A program made the position numbers and the translations under genes. From NCBI RefSeq assembly GCF_032399705.1, contig NZ_CP135922.1:1364001-1428000 (forward strand): DNA of 64,000 bases. Direction: 5' to 3'. The notes under the pieces are model-generated. The model was not told where the DNA came from. It saw nothing but the letters and a program-made list of their open reading frames with translations, and did not search any database. This DNA comes from Paenibacillus sp. BIC5C1. GTDB lineage: Bacteria; Bacillota; Bacilli; Paenibacillales; Paenibacillaceae. Positions 8,498 through 17,318 of this stretch are shown here, piece after piece. The number at the start of each line of letters is the position of its first letter. Position 1 is the first letter of the stretch.

Positions 8498-8695
8498 GGA
8501 GTTTGGATTTGGTTCAGCGAGCGCGGAAAGAGCGAAGCTGTTGCTTTCAAGGTGCATAAGCAGCGCAGGGGGAGGAAGGAGCCGAAGGAGCGACTTTGGC
8601 ATCCGATTTCAACCGCCAAGAGCGGTGGGAAAAGAAATCGGAGGACAAGAGAGCGACAAGGCCCTACCACCCCCGGAGCGTCCGCGGTGCACCAC
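8497..8695 (+). repeat. GC-rich structured repeat, copy B (full form)
   Basis: This 199-bp copy has the same outer stem as copy A plus an inner hairpin, TCCGATTTC (8609-8617) with GAAATCGGA, around a CCGCC/GGTGG tip. The inner part (TTTGGC-TCCGATTTC ... GAAATCGGAGGACAAGAGAGCGAC) has the same layout as the core of the six AT-richer repeats elsewhere in the window. It is therefore probably a distant member of that family. It lies directly upstream of, and in the same direction as, the third GH43 gene. Confidence 0.6.
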
Positions 8696-8778
8696 CAATA
8701 GGTTTTACATTTTTCGCTCGAAGGTTTCCAAATCTCCACTCCGAGCCATACACACACATTTGAAAGGGGAGCATTCCC

Positions 8779-9759
8779 ATGACTGATTCCATTACATTTA
8801 CCAATCCCATCCTGGAGCAACGTGCTGATCCGTGGGTGTACCGTCACACCGATGGGTACTATTATTTCTCCGCTTCGGTGCCAGCCTTTGACCGGATTGA
8901 GATTCGTCGTGCACAAACGCTGGAAGAGTTAAGAGATGCTGAGCCGGTAACGGCATGGCACAAACGTGATACAGGACCGATGAGTGCCAACATATGGGCA
9001 CCTGAAATTCATTTTATCGATGGAAAATGGTACATATATTATGCAGCAGCTCATACCAGCGAGACGAATGAAGGCCTTTTCGACCACAGGATGTATGTGT
9101 TGGAGAATGATTCTCCGAATCCACTGGAAGGTGATTGGGTGGAGAAAGGACAGATTCATACGCGCTGGGAAACATTTGCATTGGATGCAACGACTTTTGA
9201 GCATAAGGGAATTCGTTATCTGGTCTGGGCACAGAAAGATCCGGACATTGTGGGTAACTCGAACCTGTACATCTCCGAAATGGAAAATCCGTGGACACTG
9301 CGTGGTGAACAGGTCATGATCGCAACACCAGAGTACGACTGGGAGATCATCGGCTTCAAGGTAAACGAAGGGGCGGCAGTGTTGCATCGAAATGGGCGGA
9401 TCTTCATTGGTTACTCTGCGAGTGCGACCGACTATAATTATTGTATGGGTTTGCTTACTGCGGATAAAGATGCCGACTTGCTTGATCCAGCGAGTTGGGT
9501 GAAATCGCCAAAACCAGTATTCCAAACGTGTGAAGCGAATGGTCAGTATGGTCCGGGTCATAACAGCTTTACGGTATCACCGGACGGCAAAACGGATATT
9601 CTGATCTATCACGCGCGAAACTACAAGGACATCGAGGGAGATCCTCTCTATGATCCAAATCGTCACGCCCGCGCACAGGTCATTCACTGGAACGAAGATG
9701 GCACGCCTGACTTTGGAGTCCCTGTTCCAGATGGGAATGCTGCGGCAGAAGCGAAATAA
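8779..9759 (+). CDS. Cytoplasmic GH43 alpha-L-arabinofuranosidase-type enzyme
   Basis: This 326-residue one-domain GH43 protein has no signal peptide, so it acts inside the cell. The catalytic trio can be placed at D17 (RADPWVY), D136 (FALDATTF) and E197 (KVNEGAA). The spacing matches the exo-acting GH43_26-like arabinofuranosidases rather than endo-arabinanases. Its likely job is to release arabinose from imported arabino-oligosaccharides, completing the path begun by the two external enzymes. The ATG at 8779 has GAAAGGGGA in front. Xylosidase activity cannot be excluded from sequence alone. Confidence 0.78.
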   Translation: MTDSITFTNPILEQRADPWVYRHTDGYYYFSASVPAFDRIEIRRAQTLEELRDAEPVTAWHKRDTGPMSANIWAPEIHFIDGKWYIYYAAAHTSETNEGLFDHRMYVLENDSPNPLEGDWVEKGQIHTRWETFALDATTFEHKGIRYLVWAQKDPDIVGNSNLYISEMENPWTLRGEQVMIATPEYDWEIIGFKVNEGAAVLHRNGRIFIGYSASATDYNYCMGLLTADKDADLLDPASWVKSPKPVFQTCEANGQYGPGHNSFTVSPDGKTDILIYHARNYKDIEGDPLYDPNRHARAQVIHWNEDGTPDFGVPVPDGNAAAEAK

Positions 9760-9785
9760 TAATACTTCTAAAGTTTTAATATAGT

Positions 9786-9826
9786 AAGCCCTTAGTCAGC
9801 GAGCCATGCTGAATAGGGGCTTTTAC
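9786..9826 (+). terminator. Terminator of the arabinan operon
   Basis: AGCCCTTA-CAGC pairs with GCTG-TAGGGGCT around a GAGCCAT loop and is followed by TTTTAC. It lies 27 bp after the GH43 stop. Confidence 0.7.
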
Positions 9827-9952
9827 TTATGTACACATTGAAAAGGGAGACATGAAGACGGATACGAGAGACAGCATAGAAGCAACCATCCCCTAACCTC
9901 TGCGTATGAGGAGTATACAATTCACTATACACATAATATTAGGAGGCCATAT

Positions 9953-10801
9953 ATGGATTCGCGTGAGACATTGGACCGGGAGCTAGAACAGATTTTAAAA
10001 TGGGAAAAAGGGCAGAAGGACTTGTTTATTTGGGACAAAATTGGACGTTTGCCATTTGCCATGCTGGATAAAGTTATGCCCAAAGCGCTGAAACAGAAAA
10101 TAGGAGACTCGCTGAACGAAGTCGGTCAGTATGTGCAGAATGGCGGGAAATTTCTCGTTCAGAAAAAGAAGGTGGCGGAACTGCTGCAAGAGGAAGCAAT
10201 CAAATCCGGTTATTCCATGAAGGCCGATATCTCTTACGAAGACCAGGATGGAGAGACAAAAGATACGACGAAAATTCACAGTGTGGAAGGCTTGCCGCTT
10301 GAAGTGCTGGATCGCACTGCTGATAACATTACGGACAGTCGAACGAGGTTTGCTGCTGCACAAGGGGCTGCAACAGGTATCGGTGGCATTGTAACGATTG
10401 CTGCAGATATTCCAATGGTCATGGGGCTTTCCCTGAAGGTGCTGCAGGAGATGGCGCTATGCTATGGATACGACCCTGACGAACCCCAAGAGCGCATATT
10501 TATCGTCAAATGTCTGCAATTCTCCTCCGCCGATATTGTGGGCAAGAAAGCAATTATTGATGAACTCGCCGATTACGATAATCCGGACAAGCAGGTTGAG
10601 GTTATCTCTCAAATGCAGGGTTGGCGGGAGGTTTTTAATTCCTACAGTGAATCGTTTGGGTGGAAAAAGCTGTTCCAACTCATTCCGATTGCCGGTATGG
10701 TATTCGGTTCGGTGAGCAACAAAAATACGATTCGTGATGTTGCCGAAGCCGGAAAAATGTTGTATAAAAAGCGCCTGATTCTTCAGCGCCTTTCACAATA
10801 A
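9953..10801 (+). CDS. EcsC-family protein
   Basis: This 282-residue protein matches the EcsC family across its length. The glycine-rich hydrophobic stretch GAATGIGGIVTIAADIPM (about residues 137-154) is the family core, and MLYKKRLILQRL is the usual end. EcsC of Bacillus is encoded beside an ABC exporter and its molecular function is not established. Here it stands alone with its own AGGAGG site and no transporter gene near it. There is no signal peptide; the hydrophobic core suggests membrane association. Confidence 0.8.
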   Translation: MDSRETLDRELEQILKWEKGQKDLFIWDKIGRLPFAMLDKVMPKALKQKIGDSLNEVGQYVQNGGKFLVQKKKVAELLQEEAIKSGYSMKADISYEDQDGETKDTTKIHSVEGLPLEVLDRTADNITDSRTRFAAAQGAATGIGGIVTIAADIPMVMGLSLKVLQEMALCYGYDPDEPQERIFIVKCLQFSSADIVGKKAIIDELADYDNPDKQVEVISQMQGWREVFNSYSESFGWKKLFQLIPIAGMVFGSVSNKNTIRDVAEAGKMLYKKRLILQRLSQ

Positions 10802-10854
10802 GATCCATTAACCAGAAGGGCTGTACGGACACAGCCGCTGGACTATGACTCTGA

Positions 10855-11055
10855 CGCTAACGAATCTATGACATTCTATTGTGGATTATGGAAGGCTGCG
10901 CCGACTCTAAGGAATCCCATTATCGCTATTTGTATGATAATCAGGCAAAACGATGCCAAATCAGACTAAACATAAGGAATAGAGTGTCTGTGATTCGTTA
11001 CATTGGCGGATTGCCAGAAAGGATGCCTATAACGTGCACTGGATTCGTTACACAC
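10855..11055. repeat. Four-armed palindromic repeat, copy 1
   Basis: TAACGAATC (10858-10866) is mirrored by GATTCGTTA at 10992-11000 and 11042-11050. The two right-hand motifs are 50 bp apart. A central CGCTATTTG-TGATAA segment is shared with copy 2 at 58567-58765. The element fills the gap downstream of the EcsC gene; no gene is visible in it. Confidence 0.55.
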
Positions 11056-11177
11056 ATGTCATCCTACTGAATTCGGTTATTTTTGCAGGCTCGACTCAGC
11101 TGCCAAAGCTCTTGTTGGCTAATCACGCTTGTCATGAAGCAGGACGCCGCACGGTTCACGCTAACGCTGCCGCTGAC

Positions 11178-11224
11178 AACACAAAAACGGGATAAAGCCT
11201 ATTCATACAAGGCTTTATCCCGTT
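11178..11224 (-). terminator. Terminator of the efflux-pump gene
   Basis: A perfect 15-bp stem (AACGGGATAAAGCCT / AGGCTTTATCCCGTT, arms 11186-11200 and 11210-11224) is followed on the minus strand by TTTTTGTG, so it ends transcription of the minus-strand gene that stops at 11362. Confidence 0.85.
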
Positions 11225-11361
11225 GGTGCAAGAAGAGGTAACCATTCGAGGTGGATTAACCACCTGAGTTTTACATTTCACAAAGCTGCTTTAACAACTC
11301 TATTTTGTTTCGCTGAGCATCGAACATATGAACTTGTTAAATCTGTCAGATTAAAAATTAA

Positions 11362-12636
11362 TTAATCTTCGCTCCCGTTCTCTTCCGCCCAGCGGTTCAG
11401 CAATTTATCCGATGGAAGCAGGAAGGTGAAGATACCGATCAGTGGCAGGAAGCTGCACATCTGCATAACTGGAGATACGCCGAAAACGTCGATCCAGTTC
11501 CCCAGGACGAGTGCCCCCAGACCGCCCATACCAAATGCCAGACCGGTAATCAGGCCGGAGACGGTCCCAATTTTGCCGGGAATCAGCATTTGTGCATACA
11601 CAACGGTCACCGAGAAGCTGGACAACATGATGAACCCAATAATACTCAGCAACACGGCTGTCCAGAACAGATTCGCATAAGGCAGCAGCAGCGCCAGTGG
11701 AGCGGCTCCGGCCATCGACAGGAAGATCATGTTGCGTTTACCGAAGCGATCCGCCAGTGGACCGCCAAAGAACGTACCAAGAGCCCCAGCCGCCAGGAAC
11801 AGGAAGATATAGATCTGTGCGTCCTCTGTGGACAAGTTGAATGTATCCTTCAGGTTAAACGCATAGAAGCTGCCGATTGAAGCGACATACCACGAACGGA
11901 CAAAGACGAGCAGAATCAAAATGGTTATGGCAGCAGCAATCTTTTTACGTAATGCTGGATTGGGAGCACGACGAGCTGCAGCCTGTCTGCGCAAATATCC
12001 TCCCGATTGCAGCATGCGTCCATACCAGCGAGCGATATAAATTTGAACCGCGATTCCCGCAGCAGCAATGCCCGTGAAGCCGATGGCACCGAACAACCCA
12101 AACGGGATGAAAATCCATCTGGTAAGCAATGGAGCCAGAGACTGACCTGCATTGCCACCTACCTGGAAGATTGACTGAGCGAGACCCCGACGAGGCCCGG
12201 CGGCCATATGGGATACCCGTGAACCCTCTGGATGGAACGCCGCCGAACCGAGACCAACAAAGATGACGGAGATCAGGACAGCCATATAACTGTCGGCGAA
12301 GGCAAGCAAAAGCATACCGGTGAACGTAAAGCCCATGCCGATGGGCAGAATGGAAGGTGTTGGTTTTTTATCAGCAAACCAGCCTACAACAGGCTGCATG
12401 ATGGACGCAGTAAAGTTAATAGCAAACGAAATCCATCCGATCTGTGTATACGTGAGATGCATGGAGTCTTTCAGAATCGGAAAAATAGCCGGAATGACCG
12501 ATTGGATTGAATCGTTGAACAAATGGACCAGACTGATGGCAATTAAGATCCGGTAAACGGTACCTTGTGCATCCAATCCGGGTGGAGCTTTCGAACGCGC
12601 AGCGGCGTCTTTGGATAATGAATTTTGCATGGACAT
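11362..12636 (-). CDS. MFS efflux transporter, Fsr (fosmidomycin resistance) type
   Basis: This 424-residue transporter has about twelve membrane segments. The early motif FNDSIQSVIPAIFPILK and the segment FHPEGSRVSHMA are characteristic of the Fsr/fosmidomycin-resistance branch of the major facilitator superfamily. It probably exports a drug or metabolite by proton exchange. The ATG at 12636 is preferred: AAAGGAG lies eight bases ahead, whereas the longer frame to 12663 would put this site inside the gene. It is transcribed divergently from a small membrane-protein gene, and the gap between them contains a palindromic promoter. Confidence 0.82.
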   Translation of the reverse strand: MSMQNSLSKDAAARSKAPPGLDAQGTVYRILIAISLVHLFNDSIQSVIPAIFPILKDSMHLTYTQIGWISFAINFTASIMQPVVGWFADKKPTPSILPIGMGFTFTGMLLLAFADSYMAVLISVIFVGLGSAAFHPEGSRVSHMAAGPRRGLAQSIFQVGGNAGQSLAPLLTRWIFIPFGLFGAIGFTGIAAAGIAVQIYIARWYGRMLQSGGYLRRQAAARRAPNPALRKKIAAAITILILLVFVRSWYVASIGSFYAFNLKDTFNLSTEDAQIYIFLFLAAGALGTFFGGPLADRFGKRNMIFLSMAGAAPLALLLPYANLFWTAVLLSIIGFIMLSSFSVTVVYAQMLIPGKIGTVSGLITGLAFGMGGLGALVLGNWIDVFGVSPVMQMCSFLPLIGIFTFLLPSDKLLNRWAEENGSED

Positions 12637-12780
12637 GAACAGTTCTCCTTTGGTCGCGGTCACGAGGGATCAGCGCCTGATGATGTGATGTGCCTAAGCA
12701 TATTGTTACATAATAGGACAGATTTGAAAGGTCGACAAGGGGAACAGGTGAAATTAACCTTTTCATTATAATGTAAACTA

Positions 12781-12815
12781 TTGATATACTTTAAAGAATC
12801 TACTATTAAAGTATA
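12781..12815 (+). promoter_or_regulatory. Promoter with overlapping inverted repeat
   Basis: TTGATA (12781-12786) and TATTAA (12804-12809) are 17 bp apart. Perfect arms TATACTTTAA (12785-12794) and TTAAAGTATA (12806-12815) cover both boxes, the layout of a repressor operator. It faces the small membrane-protein gene and is in the divergent gap shared with the efflux pump. Confidence 0.55.
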
Positions 12816-12846
12816 CTAAATCAGAAATGATAAAGGACTGATCAAT

Positions 12847-13059
12847 ATGAGATCGCTATCGCCATATATTCTTGCCAAACGTAATTTGGCGATGACCATT
12901 CTATTTATGGCAGTCATGACTTTTCTGACTATCTATGTTGCCTCTACGTCTCTGTACTTTGCTATCGGATTTTTTGTGGTTGTTCAGTCTATTGGTGTAC
13001 TTATGCTGAGACATTACATCAAAAAAGTGAAAGAACTGAAGGAAGATCATAGTACTTGA
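12847..13059 (+). CDS. Small two-span membrane protein, unknown
   Basis: I do not recognise this 70-residue protein. It has two hydrophobic segments (about residues 14-34 and 37-55) and a charged tail, HYIKKVKELKEDHST. AAAGGACTG lies nine bases before the ATG. It has its own operator-covered promoter and is closed by the terminator at 13118-13162, so it is a single-gene unit. Being divergent from an MFS pump, it may share its regulation, but no function can be assigned. Confidence 0.6.
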   Translation: MRSLSPYILAKRNLAMTILFMAVMTFLTIYVASTSLYFAIGFFVVVQSIGVLMLRHYIKKVKELKEDHST

Positions 13060-13117
13060 ATGTTAGTCCAATCATACGATTGATTGCTAACGCTCACGTT
13101 CCATAGCATACAAAAAA

Positions 13118-13164
13118 ACAAAAGCCGAACTTCTTCGGATAGAAGAGTTCGGCTTTTGTTTGTT
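13118..13164. terminator. Bidirectional terminator
   Basis: AAAAGCCGAACTTCT pairs with AGAAGAGTTCGGCTTTT (13120-13157), with A-rich sequence on the left and T-rich on the right. It ends the small membrane-protein gene and, from the other side, the queuosine-precursor operon. Confidence 0.85.
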
Positions 13165-13209
13165 CTATAATTTTATTTTGCACAAAGCATAATTGATGTA
13201 ACTGCCAAA

Positions 13210-13701
13210 TTAACGATTATCAATCGTCTCCGGGTACATATCATGATTCATCATGCGGTGTTCAGCCATTTGCTCATATTTCGTACCTGGTTTGCCGTAG
13301 TTGGTGTACGGGTCGATGGAAATGCCGCCGCGCGGCGTGAATTTGCCCCATACTTCAATATAGCGTGGGTCCATCAGCTTAATCAGGTCGTTCATGATGA
13401 TATTCACACAATCCTCGTGGAAATCACCATGGTTGCGGAAGCTGAACAGGTACAGCTTGAGCGATTTGCTCTCCACCATTTTCACATCCGGAATGTAGCT
13501 GATATAGATCGTCGCAAAATCCGGCTGACCCGTAATCGGGCACAGGCTGGTGAACTCCGGGCAGTTGAATTTGACAAAATAATCACGGTACGGATGCTTG
13601 TTATCAAAATTCTCCAGGATTCCCGGATCATATTCAAACGTATATTTTACACCCTGGTTACCCAGTAATGTTAGATCTTGCATTTCATCAGGTTGTCTCA
13701 T
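13210..13701 (-). CDS. queF: NADPH-dependent 7-cyano-7-deazaguanine reductase QueF
   Basis: QueF reduces preQ0 to preQ1 with NADPH, the last step before insertion into tRNA. The 163-residue length is that of the short, one-domain type found in Bacillus. Visible signatures are the catalytic Cys in [11 protein letters not shown] and the QueF motif [15 protein letters not shown]. It is the last gene of the minus-strand cluster queC-queD-queE-queF, about 150 bp after queE. Confidence 0.95.
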   Translation of the reverse strand: MRQPDEMQDLTLLGNQGVKYTFEYDPGILENFDNKHPYRDYFVKFNCPEFTSLCPITGQPDFATIYISYIPDVKMVESKSLKLYLFSFRNHGDFHEDCVNIIMNDLIKLMDPRYIEVWGKFTPRGGISIDPYTNYGKPGTKYEQMAEHRMMNHDMYPETIDNR

Positions 13702-13854
13702 CGGTTCTTAAACGCTCCTTGTTTCCGTCAAAGCCCGAAGCCTCGCGGTATATATGAATAGGCGATTTTGCCTGTCTAATTCTTTTCTTTCATTAACTGA
13801 GGACAATTCATTCTCATCCTTACATCATGCCGCCCATTCCACCCATATAGCCCA

Positions 13855-14607
13855 TCAGACGCCGCGCTTGTTGCCCCACACAAGGGTATGCAGCTGTGGC
13901 AGCACACGAACGTCGTTCAGATCATCGGATGCACTAACTTGATCAATCAGCCATTCATAACGGGCAAGCAGCGAAGATGCCAGATCTGGCGTATCGGCAG
14001 AAGTGACATCCGGGTTCCCGGTCTGCAAAAATAAATCCGTGCCCGGATACCGTGCATGCACACGGCGGGCATAGTCCAGGTCTGTTTCATCGAAAATCAC
14101 GATTTTCAGACTGTGGCTTCGTTCCATCGGGCGAGCAGCCAATCTTTGGATCAGATCATCCAGCACAGCCCAGTCAGTGTTCATGCCTGAACTGGGTGGC
14201 TTGGGCGAGACGGTGACTTCGTCAATGTCCGCCAGCCAAGGCTGCCAACGGGAGCCCTGCGTTTCTACCGCGGTGCGGATACTGTTCTCCCGTAGCAGCT
14301 TAACCAATCCGCCCAGTGAAGCGAGCAGGGCAGGATTGCCACCTGAGATGGTCACATGGGAGAAGCGTGATCCGCCAACGCGGCGCAGCTCGTTCCACAC
14401 GTCCTCCGGCGTAATCATCCGAATCAGATCCTTGCCGCTGCCGTCCCAAGTAAAGGCCGAATCACACCAGGAGCATCGATAATCACAGCCCGCGGTGCGG
14501 ACGAACATCGTTTTCTGCCCAATAACCATGCCTTCACCTTGAACCGTAGGACCGAAAATTTCCATTACAGGAATGCGAGCCTGTTTGCTCTGTTCCACAC
14601 TACTCAT
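13855..14607 (-). CDS. queE: 7-carboxy-7-deazaguanine synthase QueE (radical SAM)
   Basis: QueE makes 7-carboxy-7-deazaguanine from the QueD product using S-adenosylmethionine and a 4Fe-4S cluster. The cluster motif is CDYRCSWCD near residue 35, preceded by the family's GPTVQGEG. Its 250 residues are normal for Gram-positive QueE. It overlaps the end of queD by eight bases, so the two are translationally coupled. Confidence 0.93.
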   Translation of the reverse strand: MSSVEQSKQARIPVMEIFGPTVQGEGMVIGQKTMFVRTAGCDYRCSWCDSAFTWDGSGKDLIRMITPEDVWNELRRVGGSRFSHVTISGGNPALLASLGGLVKLLRENSIRTAVETQGSRWQPWLADIDEVTVSPKPPSSGMNTDWAVLDDLIQRLAARPMERSHSLKIVIFDETDLDYARRVHARYPGTDLFLQTGNPDVTSADTPDLASSLLARYEWLIDQVSASDDLNDVRVLPQLHTLVWGNKRGV

Positions 14608-15091
14608 CGATCATCCACTCCCGTCTAGCCTCGGCGTAACTGGTTGGCGTCTCGTATAAGCGGACAAACTCTGTTCGACCACCCTCAGTTAGTGCGGCAT
14701 ACGGTTCGGTCTGCAAGGCATGTTCCATCTGCTCGAACAACCAGACGACCATATTTTCAGCAGTTGTGTTCATGAGGGGAAGGGTTTCGTTCAAATACTG
14801 ATGATCCAGATACCCTTCAATTTGTGTTTTCCATATCTCCTTGATATGTCCAAAATCAACCGTCAGTCCGGTCTCACCCGGGTAACCGCTAATGCCAAAA
14901 ACAACTTTATACGTATGCCCGTGCAAATTCTTGCACTTGCCTTCATAACAATGCAGATGATGCGCAGCGTCAAACGTAAACTCCTTGCTGACAAGTACAC
15001 GTTTACGATGATAGCGAAGCTGTGCAGGGAGGATGTCTTCACCAATCCGCTGCAATCGTTCCACAATACGAAATGTTCCGGGCTCTCTCAT
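14600..15091 (-). CDS. queD: 6-carboxytetrahydropterin synthase QueD
   Basis: QueD converts dihydroneopterin triphosphate to 6-carboxytetrahydropterin, the second step of the pathway. Zinc ligands are visible in FDAAHHLH and NLHGHTY, with the catalytic Cys in EGKCKNLHG. Its 163 residues include a ~33-residue N-terminal lead before [12 protein letters not shown]. It starts within the queC stop (ATGA overlap). Confidence 0.93.
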   Translation of the reverse strand: MREPGTFRIVERLQRIGEDILPAQLRYHRKRVLVSKEFTFDAAHHLHCYEGKCKNLHGHTYKVVFGISGYPGETGLTVDFGHIKEIWKTQIEGYLDHQYLNETLPLMNTTAENMVVWLFEQMEHALQTEPYAALTEGGRTEFVRLYETPTSYAEARREWMIDE

Positions 15092-15780
15092 CGTACGTCT
15101 GCTCCCGCAGTTCCAACTATAGCAGAATCAGTGCGTTGCTCCAGATAGCGATCTAGTCCGGCTTTGCGCAGTTTGCAGGCAGGACATTCTCCGCAGCCAT
15201 CGCCGATAATCCCGTTATAACAGGTCAGTGTGCGCTCCCGCACATAGTCGAAGGCACCAAGCTCATCCGCCATTTTCCATGTTTGGGCTTTGTCCAACCA
15301 CATCAGTGGGGTGTGAATAACAAACGGGTAGTCCATGGACAGATTCAGCGTTACATTCATCGATTTCACAAAGGAATCCCGACAATCCGGGTAACCGCTG
15401 AAATCCGTTTCGCATACACCTGTGACTAGGTGACGAGCCCCTTTTTGCTTCGCCATAATGGCTGCAAAACTGAGGAACAGCAAATTCCGCCCATCGACGA
15501 ACGTACTCGGTAGTTCACCTTCTTCATGCGTAATCTCCACATCCGTACGAGTGAGAGCATTGGGCGCGAGTTGGTTTAACAAACTCATATCCAGTACCGT
15601 TTGCTGTACACCCAGATCGCGGGCGATCTCTGCGGCGCATTCAATCTCCAGCTTGTGACGCTGGCCGTAATCGAAGGTAACTACCTCAACCTCAGCAAAT
15701 TGCTGTTTGGCCCAGAACAAACAAGTTGTACTGTCCTGACCGCCGCTGAATACAACGACTGCTTTTTCTTCGTTCAACAT
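15088..15780 (-). CDS. queC: 7-cyano-7-deazaguanine synthase QueC
   Basis: QueC uses ATP and ammonia to turn carboxydeazaguanine into preQ0. The PP-loop [13 protein letters not shown] is at the N-terminus, and the zinc site C-x-C-x2-C ([13 protein letters not shown]) is near the end. The 230-residue form beginning MLNEEKAV at 15780 is right. The open frame runs on to 16035, but that part is the structured leader. It is the first gene of the operon, behind a probable preQ1 riboswitch. Confidence 0.95.
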   Translation of the reverse strand: MLNEEKAVVVFSGGQDSTTCLFWAKQQFAEVEVVTFDYGQRHKLEIECAAEIARDLGVQQTVLDMSLLNQLAPNALTRTDVEITHEEGELPSTFVDGRNLLFLSFAAIMAKQKGARHLVTGVCETDFSGYPDCRDSFVKSMNVTLNLSMDYPFVIHTPLMWLDKAQTWKMADELGAFDYVRERTLTCYNGIIGDGCGECPACKLRKAGLDRYLEQRTDSAIVGTAGADVR

Positions 15781-15868
15781 AAAAAAACCTCTCCATCTTC
15801 TTAAGATCAATCCATGCACATAGGCACAGAGTGTCGGAAGAACAGAGAAGTTCATGAACTGGCATCCA

Positions 15869-16037
15869 TCAAAAAACACACCTTCTCGTATGCTGCTCAA
15901 AAAAAAGCAGGCACGATCTAGTGTCCTTAGTTTTTTACGTACGCTGTTACCTATAATGTACGCAAGACTTACTAACCTTATTAAAGGTCGAGTCTTATAG
16001 AGGGAGTTCGCGAACCTCTCCCATGCCATAGGCATGG
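15869..16037 (-). promoter_or_regulatory. Probable preQ1-I-type riboswitch leader with terminator
   Basis: On the minus strand, upstream of queC, lie in order: a CCATGCC/GGCATGG hairpin (16036-16020); a hairpin with AGAGG and CCTCT stems (16019-15999) like the P1 of Bacillus preQ1-I aptamers, followed by ATAA; an AAGACT...AGTCTT hairpin; and the tail TAAAAAACTAAGG (15937-15925), identical in its core to the B. subtilis queC aptamer tail. A terminator then follows, with ACAC (after the tail) pairing to GTGTG and TTTTTTG ending near 15869. A -10-like TATACT is at 16068-16063. The pieces are further apart than in known preQ1-I aptamers. Confidence 0.6.
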
Positions 16038-16047
16038 ATTTTCTTCT

Positions 16048-16143
16048 TCAATTGTCCGGTACAGTATAACACATTTCCAATACGGCGAGCATGCTTTCCA
16101 TGAGAACCCATTTATCGCCGAGCATAACGTCATCTGGACTCAT
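16048..16143 (-). CDS. Possible 31-residue peptide coupled to the AIM24 gene
   Basis: An ATG overlaps the AIM24 stop (ATGA) and opens a 31-codon frame ending just before the queC leader. Its composition is protein-like (starts MSPDDVMLGDKW), but nothing is recognisable, and the frame also covers the presumed queC promoter. Translation is only suggested by the stop-start overlap. Confidence 0.2.
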   Translation of the reverse strand: MSPDDVMLGDKWVLMESMLAVLEMCYTVPDN

Positions 16144-16844
16144 TTGATTAATACATTTCCAAAAGGAATGACTTCCTTCAGAATGCGCTTAAATAAGCCT
16201 TCATCATTCATATCCTGTTCCAGTCTATGGTTTTCACGGCCTGCCTGAAAGAGTACAGAGCCATGTCCTGTCATCTTCCAATGATAGTTCATATGCTGGC
16301 TGGCAAGGTTGTTCCCATATACGGTGAGTTCAAGCTGCGCGTTCTCGGGATAGGCGATAATACTGCCTGCATCCACGTACAGTGGTGCGGTAGGGTGCAA
16401 TTCCTGCTGGCAGACCTGACCTTGTGTCAGCAATCCAATCTTGCCTTTGCCCGAAAATTTCATTTTCACTGCATCCCGAGTGATCAGCATGTTTTTGATT
16501 TTCTGAATTTTGGTGTGCATCGTGACGCCGTCAGAGTAGAAGAAAAGGTGGCGGAAGTCGTACAGCAGATCACTGTTCTCGCTCAATTCAACTTCCTTCA
16601 TGGTGAATCCGGGAGGCAGGGCGGCCACAAATTGACAAGGCCCGGTAATTTCGGATTTGATGAGCTTTTTTTTACGATAGATACCCGAAATATTCATAAA
16701 TTTATCATTCCGACTGCTGCTTGGGCCGCGAAAAGCGACAATTTGCTGGGGATGGAGAATATGAAGGCGGTCGTCCTGGATCAACGAGAACGTGACCACT
16801 TGTCCGGCTCCGCCAGCTTCGGCATTATTCAGGTGTATGTGCAT
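16140..16844 (-). CDS. AIM24-family protein
   Basis: This 234-residue protein is an all-beta AIM24/TIGR00266-like protein. It has the family's glycine-rich repeats (FSGKGKIGLLTQGQV) and the segment DAGSIIAYPENAQLELTVYG. AIM24 proteins occur in bacteria and mitochondria and their biochemical role is not settled. The start is ATG 16844 with AGGAG seven bases before it. It lies 18 bp after the coiled-coil membrane-protein gene and is probably co-transcribed with it. Confidence 0.8.
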   Translation of the reverse strand: MHIHLNNAEAGGAGQVVTFSLIQDDRLHILHPQQIVAFRGPSSSRNDKFMNISGIYRKKKLIKSEITGPCQFVAALPPGFTMKEVELSENSDLLYDFRHLFFYSDGVTMHTKIQKIKNMLITRDAVKMKFSGKGKIGLLTQGQVCQQELHPTAPLYVDAGSIIAYPENAQLELTVYGNNLASQHMNYHWKMTGHGSVLFQAGRENHRLEQDMNDEGLFKRILKEVIPFGNVLIK

Positions 16845-16862
16845 GCGGTTGCTCCTGTTCTT

Positions 16863-17318
16863 TTATACTCGGCCTGAACGGCGACGCATTCCCCAGCGCA
16901 TCACCCGAATCAGAATAAAGTATCCCAATATGAGTGAAACGGCTGTGATAATCATCGTTTGAATGCGTTTGGCAGTTGCCGTTTTGGCATCCTGATCATT
17001 TTGCAGCTTGCTCACCATGTCAGTCAGTTTTTCGTTTTGCGCCAGCAGCAACTCGTTCTGTGCCTTGAATGCTTCGACATTTGCCTGGGCTTGTCCCAAT
17101 TGGGCAGAAGTCTGATTCAATTGCTCCAGCGTCTGTTTATAGCTTTCCTGCAAGGCGTTCACTTCTCCAGGAAGTTCGGAGACTCGTTCCCATCCACTAT
17201 AGATATCGGAGAATATATTGGCATTTGCTGCACTGACTGTTGAAGTCAAAGAAACAGTAAACAATACACATGTGGTGAATAACACCCGAATGAAATAACC
17301 CTGAATGGATTTTGGCAT
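16863..17318 (-). CDS. Exported coiled-coil protein with C-terminal membrane anchor, unknown
   Basis: This 151-residue protein has a signal peptide cleaved near VSA-AN, a long Gln/Leu-rich coiled coil (about residues 45-110, LGQAQANVEAFKAQNELLLA) and one C-terminal membrane span (MIITAVSLILGYFILI) followed by WGMRRRSGRV. The likely topology is an external coil fixed at the C-terminus. I chose the ATG at 17318, with GAAGG eight bases before it; a GTG at 17327 sits on that site. The next gene downstream in the same unit is AIM24. Function unknown. Confidence 0.7.
   Translation of the reverse strand: MPKSIQGYFIRVLFTTCVLFTVSLTSTVSAANANIFSDIYSGWERVSELPGEVNALQESYKQTLEQLNQTSAQLGQAQANVEAFKAQNELLLAQNEKLTDMVSKLQNDQDAKTATAKRIQTMIITAVSLILGYFILIRVMRWGMRRRSGRV

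Noticed and set aside
8064..8916. Several 80-160-codon frames in the GC-rich repeat block
   Set aside because: They arise from repeated GC-rich sequence, lack ribosome sites and have no protein-like composition.
15781..16035. N-terminal extension of QueC
   Set aside because: The region is the non-coding riboswitch/terminator leader; QueC starts at MLNEEKAV.
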